Of a stretch of DNA of 64,000 nucleotides, positions 60,701 through 64,000 are shown in pieces. The position numbers were made by a program, and so were the translations under genes. The notes beneath the pieces are model-generated. The model saw nothing but the letters and a program-made list of their open reading frames with translations. It was not told the origin of the DNA and did not search any database. The stretch comes from Actinomadura meyerae (lineage in GTDB: Bacteria; Actinomycetota; Actinomycetes; Streptosporangiales; Streptosporangiaceae). The DNA lies in assembly GCF_900188445.1 (NCBI RefSeq), contig NZ_FZOR01000022.1:62001-126000 (forward strand), given 5' to 3'. Numbering within the stretch: the stretch's first letter is position 1; each line of letters begins with the position of its first letter.

Positions 60701-63700
60701 GGACGCGGCGGGGCCGCAGCGCGCGGATCCGCTCGACGGTCGTCTCCCGCCACTCGCGCATGTCGGCGAGCGGGATGGGGGCGCCGTCGTAGGAGCTGTC
60801 CCAGCCGGCGAACTCCTCGCCGTGGACGACCGTGCCGACCTCGGTGTACTCGGCGTCGTAGATCTGCCGCCACTCGGCGAGCTGCTCGTCGGCGGCGCCC
60901 TCGCGGGCGCCGTCGGGCACGATGTAGCCGATGAGCCGCTTCACCCCGGGCACGCCGGTGTCGGCGGCGACGACCGCCGCCTGCCCGACGCCGGGCTCGG
61001 CGGCGAGCGCGGTCTCGATCTCCTCCAGCTCGACCCGGTAGCCGCGGATCTTCACCTGGTCGTCGGTGCGGCCGAGGAAGTCGATGTTGCCGTCGGGGCG
61101 GACCCGGACGAGGTCGCCCGTCCGGTACATGCGGGAGCCGGGCGGGCCGGACGGGTCGGCGACGAAGCGCTCGGCGGTCAGGTCGGCGCGGCCGAGGTAG
61201 CCGCGCGCGAGGCCGTCGCCCGCGATGTACAGCTCGCCGGGCGCGCCGGGCGGGACGGGCCGCAGCCACGCGTCCAGGACGTGGCCGCGGGTGTTCCAGA
61301 TCGGCTTCCCGACGGTCGGGGTGGCGCTGTCCTCGGTGCCGCCGCCGAGCGTGTTGATGGTGTACTCGGTGGGCCCGTACAGGTTGTAGCCGAGCACGCC
61401 GTCGGCGCGGGCGAGCCGGTCCCACACCGAGGCGGGGACGGCCTCTCCGCCGAGCAGGACGAGCGGCGGCCGGTGCCCGCCGTCCAGGAGCCCCTCGTCG
61501 AGGAGCTGCTGGGCGTAGGTCGGGGTCACGTTGATGACGTCGACGCGGTGCCGGCGCAGGTAGGCGGTGAGGGCCTCGGCGTCGCGGCGCAGGTCCTCGT
61601 CGCAGACGTGCACCTCGTGGCCCTCGATGAGCCAGAGCAGCTCCTCCCACGACATGTCGAAGGAGAACGAGACGGTGTGCGCGATGCGCAGCCGCCGCCC
61701 GGCGGTGGCGACGACGGGGTCGAAGATGTTGGCGCGGTGGTTGAACTGCATGTTGGTGAGGCCGCGGTACGGCGTCACCACGCCCTTGGGGCGTCCGGTC
61801 GAGCCGGAGGTGTAGATGACGTAGGCGGGGTGGTCGAGCCGCCCGGGGGTGCCGGGGGCGAAGCCCGGCAGCTCCTCGGGGGACGGGTCGGTGCCGGGCA
61901 GGTCGGCGAGGGCGCGGGCGGTCTCGGGGTCGTCCAGCGCGAGCGTCGTGCCGGAGAAGGCGAGACCGGCGGCGATCTCGCGGTGCGACACCAGGCAGGC
62001 CGGGGCGGCGTCGCGCAGCATGAAGTCGAGCCGGTCGGCCGGGTAGTCGAGTTCCAGCGGCAGGTAGGCGGCGCCCGTGCGCAGGACGGCGAACAGCGCG
62101 ACGACCATCTGCGCGGAGCGCGGCAGGGCCAGCGCGACAACCCGCTCCGGCCCCGCGCCGCCGGCGAGCAGGAGGCGGGCGAGCCGGTTGACCTCGGCGT
62201 TCAGCTCCCCGTACGTGAGGCGGACGTCCGGGTGGGACACGAGCGCGAGGTCGTCCGGCTGCTCGGCGGCGCGCGCGGCGAGCAGTTCCGCGACCGTCAG
62301 CTCGGGGACGGGGTGCCGTGCGGCGTCCCAGTCGCGGCGGAGCCGGTCGTGCTCGTCGGGCAGGAGCAGGTCGAGCCGGTGGCAGGGGGTCTCCGGCGCG
62401 TCGGCGAGCCGCTGGAGCACCGCCACGTACCGGTCGGTGACGCGTTCGGCCTCCGCTGCGGTGAACGCGTCGCCCCGGTACATGACGCGGAGCCCGGCGC
62501 CGGGCTCGACGACCATCGTGATCGGGTAGTGGGTGGCGTCGCGGACCTCGCGGCCGAGGACGCGCAGGTCGCCGCCGGGGCCGAAGCCCCGGTCGGTGGG
62601 CATGCCGGGGAAGTTCTGGAACACGAACAGCGTGTCGAACAGCGTGCCGAGGCCGGTGGCGCGCTGCACGTCGGCGAGCGCGACGTGGGAGTGGTCGAAC
62701 AGCTCGGACTGCGCGGCCTGGACGCGGTCGAGGACGGCGGCGAGCGGGTCCGCCGGGCCCGCCTGCACCCTGACCGGGATGGTGTTGAACAGCAGCCCGA
62801 CCATGGATTCGACGCCGTCGACGTCCGGGTGGCGGCCGGAGACGGACGCGCCGAAGACGACGTCGTCGCGTCCGGTGAGGCCCATCAGGACCAGGCCCCA
62901 CGCCGTCTCGAAGAGGGTGCCGGGGGTGACGCCCCGGTCGCGGGCGACCGCGTCGAGGCGCGCGGCGAGGCCGGGCGGCAGCGGCCGGTGCACCTCCCCC
63001 GCGGCCGACAGGTCGGCGGGTTTGCCGACCAGCCCGGGGCGGACGAGCGCGGGCTCGTCGAAGCCGTCGAGCGCGCGGCGCCACGCGTCCACGGCGGCGG
63101 CCTTGTCGCGGGTGCCGACCCAGTCGAGGAACGCGCGGAACGGCGCGACCGGGCGGGCCCGCTCGGCGGCGGCGTCGGTGTAGGCGTCGAGCAGCGAGGT
63201 GACGAGCAGGCCGCCGGACCAGCCGTCCAGCAGGATCAGCTCGGAGGTCAGGACGAGCCGGTGGTCGTCGCCGGCGAGGCTTGCGAGCGCGAACCGGATC
63301 AGCGGCGGGCGGCCCGGGTCGAACGGCTCGGCGCGCTGCGCGTCGACGAACGCCTCCAGGCCGTCGCGCGGGACCTCGGCGTGCGTCCACGGCACCTCGA
63401 AGTCGTCGGGGACGAACTGCACGGCGCGGTCGCCGTCGGTCCGGAACCCGGCGCGGAGGTTGGGGAACTTCTCCAGCACGGTCCGCGCCGCGTCGGCCAT
63501 CCGGGCGGGGTCGACGGGCCCCGACAGCGTCACCACGGCCTGCTGGACGTAGATGTCGCGGCCCTCGCCCGCGAGCATCAGGTGGAAGAGCAGGCCCTCC
63601 TGGAGCGGGGACAGCGGCAGCTCCCCGGCCGGTTCGGCGCGGAGGGCGGGCGCGGTGCCCGCGGTGGCCCCGCGCGCCGAACCGGCCGCCCGCGCGAGGG

Positions 63701-64000
63701 CCTCGACCGTCCGGAGCCGGAACACGTCGCGGACGGTGAACGACAGCCCGGCGCGGCGGGCGCGGGCGACGAGCAGCGCGGCGCTGATGCTGTCGCCGCC
63801 GGTGCGGAAGAAGTCGTCGTCGGCGCCGGCGGAGTCGCGGCCGAGGACGCTCGCGGCGAGCCGGGCGAGGACGCGCTCCGGCTCGGTCGCGGGCGCCCGC
63901 CCGGCGGCCGGGCGGCCCGGTTCGGGGAGGGCGCGGCGGTCGACCTTGCCGTTCGGGGTGCGGGGCAGCTCGTCCAGGACGACGATCTCGGACGGGACGA
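57750..64000 (-). CDS. nonribosomal peptide synthetase, C-terminal part (N-terminal part outside window)
   Basis: The frame is open to the window edge; about 2,080 residues are visible. Domains in order are: A end (PRTPNGKVDRRALP), T (GGDS, serine at 63789-63791), C (from about 63620 to 62390), A with an N-methyltransferase insert (about 62380-59650), T (LGGHSLLATRL near 59520), C (about 59350-58100; HHIAFDEW) and T (LGGHSLLAMRL near 57900). The A-domain pocket reads D-M-E-N-L-G-L-I-N, the code for N5-hydroxyornithine in coelichelin synthetase. The insert has the SAM motif VLEIGVGAG. The first C domain has EL in place of the catalytic HH (63237-63242). There is no thioesterase. With hydroxylase and MbtH next door it builds a hydroxamate siderophore. 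Confidence 0.93.
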   Translation of the reverse strand, partial: VPSEIVVLDELPRTPNGKVDRRALPEPGRPAAGRAPATEPERVLARLAASVLGRDSAGADDDFFRTGGDSISAALLVARARRAGLSFTVRDVFRLRTVEALARAAGSARGATAGTAPALRAEPAGELPLSPLQEGLLFHLMLAGEGRDIYVQQAVVTLSGPVDPARMADAARTVLEKFPNLRAGFRTDGDRAVQFVPDDFEVPWTHAEVPRDGLEAFVDAQRAEPFDPGRPPLIRFALASLAGDDHRLVLTSELILLDGWSGGLLVTSLLDAYTDAAAERARPVAPFRAFLDWVGTRDKAAAVDAWRRALDGFDEPALVRPGLVGKPADLSAAGEVHRPLPPGLAARLDAVARDRGVTPGTLFETAWGLVLMGLTGRDDVVFGASVSGRHPDVDGVESMVGLLFNTIPVRVQAGPADPLAAVLDRVQAAQSELFDHSHVALADVQRATGLGTLFDTLFVFQNFPGMPTDRGFGPGGDLRVLGREVRDATHYPITMVVEPGAGLRVMYRGDAFTAAEAERVTDRYVAVLQRLADAPETPCHRLDLLLPDEHDRLRRDWDAARHPVPELTVAELLAARAAEQPDDLALVSHPDVRLTYGELNAEVNRLARLLLAGGAGPERVVALALPRSAQMVVALFAVLRTGAAYLPLELDYPADRLDFMLRDAAPACLVSHREIAAGLAFSGTTLALDDPETARALADLPGTDPSPEELPGFAPGTPGRLDHPAYVIYTSGSTGRPKGVVTPYRGLTNMQFNHRANIFDPVVATAGRRLRIAHTVSFSFDMSWEELLWLIEGHEVHVCDEDLRRDAEALTAYLRRHRVDVINVTPTYAQQLLDEGLLDGGHRPPLVLLGGEAVPASVWDRLARADGVLGYNLYGPTEYTINTLGGGTEDSATPTVGKPIWNTRGHVLDAWLRPVPPGAPGELYIAGDGLARGYLGRADLTAERFVADPSGPPGSRMYRTGDLVRVRPDGNIDFLGRTDDQVKIRGYRVELEEIETALAAEPGVGQAAVVAADTGVPGVKRLIGYIVPDGAREGAADEQLAEWRQIYDAEYTEVGTVVHGEEFAGWDSSYDGAPIPLADMREWRETTVERIRALRPRRVLEIGVGAGLLLTRLAPGSEEYWGTDFSEPVIAKLRRDLGEDSGVKLSCRPAHDTAGLPEGHFDTIVINSVVQYFPGPGYLQDVIAKAMRLLAPGGALFVGDVRDLRTAHCLHAAIQLGRGGGDLGAVERAVRMEKELLLDPAFFTALDGPARVDVLIKRGTHHNELTRHRYDVVLRKDAPPAPPTPVVDWTTLDDLRARVLRAHPPGPLRVRGIPDPRLSGETAALRTLRDGGTADEARRALETREGVEPETLHALFPDVVLTPSDQPGRYDAVFGGGAAGLPAEPGRPPGAYANNPVAARDHGVLAARVREGLKARLPGYMVPSAVMTLDALPLTVNGKLDRRSLPDPGREGPRKAGRPPRTPVERLLCTLFAEVLDAPGAGIDDDFFDLGGHSLLATRLVGRARAVLGAELAIRDLFEAPTVAGLAERLHRAARAEPRPELAPRERPERIPLSSAQRRLWLLDQLLREDDGPRGAYHLPLAVRLRGDLDRAALEAAIGDVTARHESLRTVFAEHDGTPYQRILPPEEARPVLEVAGCAPEDVIARPFDLSRDIPLRVAVFPEGEREHLLLAVFHHIAFDEWSFGPFARDVAEAYAARLDGRAPAWEPPPVQYADHALWQRELLGDPLDPGSVHARQLDHWARALADLPEEIPLPVDRPRPGTVGQRGGTLTAELPPGLAGRLRGVARDANASMFMVCQAAVAALLHRTGAGDDIPLGSPVAGRTEEAARDLVGFFVNTLVLRADVSGDPSFAELLARVREAVLAGLAHQDLPFEAVVEALRPRRVPGRNPLFQVMVGYENQGVGDVRFPGLEQREALFGPGAAKFDLDFIFREDGGGLRLIVDYSADLFDRGTAAALADGLIGVLEAVAADPAVRVGALPAALTARTVTEAAAPVTVRGADDREAVLCRIFAAELGVPEVGPDDDFFDLGGHSLLAMRLVRRIRREPGCADLKIATLMAAPTVAGLLARLGPAGAGRGEPR

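Noticed and set aside
60208..63390. 1,060-codon open frame on the minus strand in another frame of the NRPS
   Set aside because: The translation is nearly all Arg, Pro and Ala, as expected from a frame-shifted GC-rich gene; the correct frame shows all NRPS motifs.

Overview
The window is about 64 kb of very GC-rich DNA with dense gene packing, frequent GTG and TTG starts, many ATGA/GTGA stop-start overlaps and several apparently leaderless starts. These features point to an actinomycete chromosome. A luciferase-like oxidoreductase of the F420 type, HGxxPAAW and MEDS/anti-sigma proteins, PucR regulators and a hydroxamate siderophore locus fit Streptosporangiales, and Actinomadura-like bacteria in particular; that placement is inference. 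I see no rRNA gene, transposase, prophage, CRISPR array or gene island of deviating composition. No gene-free stretch is longer than about 260 bases.

Layout. 1-7.1 kb: the 3' end of isocitrate lyase, a secreted M1 metallopeptidase, a three-gene ABC-2 exporter and two paralogous proteins of unknown function. 7.1-13.8 kb: an aldehyde dehydrogenase, a protein of unknown function, an AraC regulator, a PucR / F420-type oxidoreductase / SMR pump operon and a class II aldolase. 13.8-19.9 kb: a coupled pair made of a receiver-thioredoxin-reductase-like fusion and a cyclic-nucleotide-domain histidine kinase, then a sugar-type dehydrogenase, a secreted coiled-coil protein and an HNH nuclease preceded by a tRNA-like sequence. 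20.1-27.5 kb: a double-GNAT protein, the methylmalonyl-CoA mutase operon (mutA-mutB-meaB) and a divergent acyl-CoA dehydrogenase. 27.6-35.5 kb: small membrane proteins, a YbdK-type ligase, a MEDS/ATPase signalling protein, acetyl- and acyltransferases, a second PucR regulator and a Tat-type esterase. 35.5-38.6 kb: a DMT transporter translationally coupled to a PAP2-WS/DGAT fusion that could make triacylglycerol from phosphatidate. 38.7-44 kb: a mannitol-family PTS operon (PfkB kinase, EIIC, EIIB, EIIA, zinc dehydrogenase, HPr, DeoR regulator) behind a clear promoter.

44-52.6 kb holds a branched-chain-type ABC importer, a TetR regulator, an acyl-CoA ligase and an APH-type kinase. Three near-identical palindromes (48885, 51402, 52552) stand before the importer, the ligase and the kinase, so the locus looks like one TetR regulon for uptake, CoA activation and phosphorylation of a carboxylic, possibly hydroxylated, acid. 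52.7-55 kb: an MFS exporter with its own operator and a secreted polyester-type hydrolase. 55-64 kb: a siderophore locus with MbtH, ornithine N-hydroxylase and an iron-siderophore lipoprotein under an iron box, plus the 3' 6.2 kb of an NRPS. Its adenylation domain reads D-M-E-N-L-G-L-I-N (the N5-hydroxyornithine code) and carries an N-methyltransferase insert, consistent with a madurastatin-, scabichelin- or albachelin-like hydroxamate.

The strongest leads are the three-operator TetR regulon, the PAP2-DGAT fusion, the receiver-reductase/kinase pair in which the reductase has lost its CxxC, the siderophore NRPS with a degenerate condensation motif, and the tRNA-like element.
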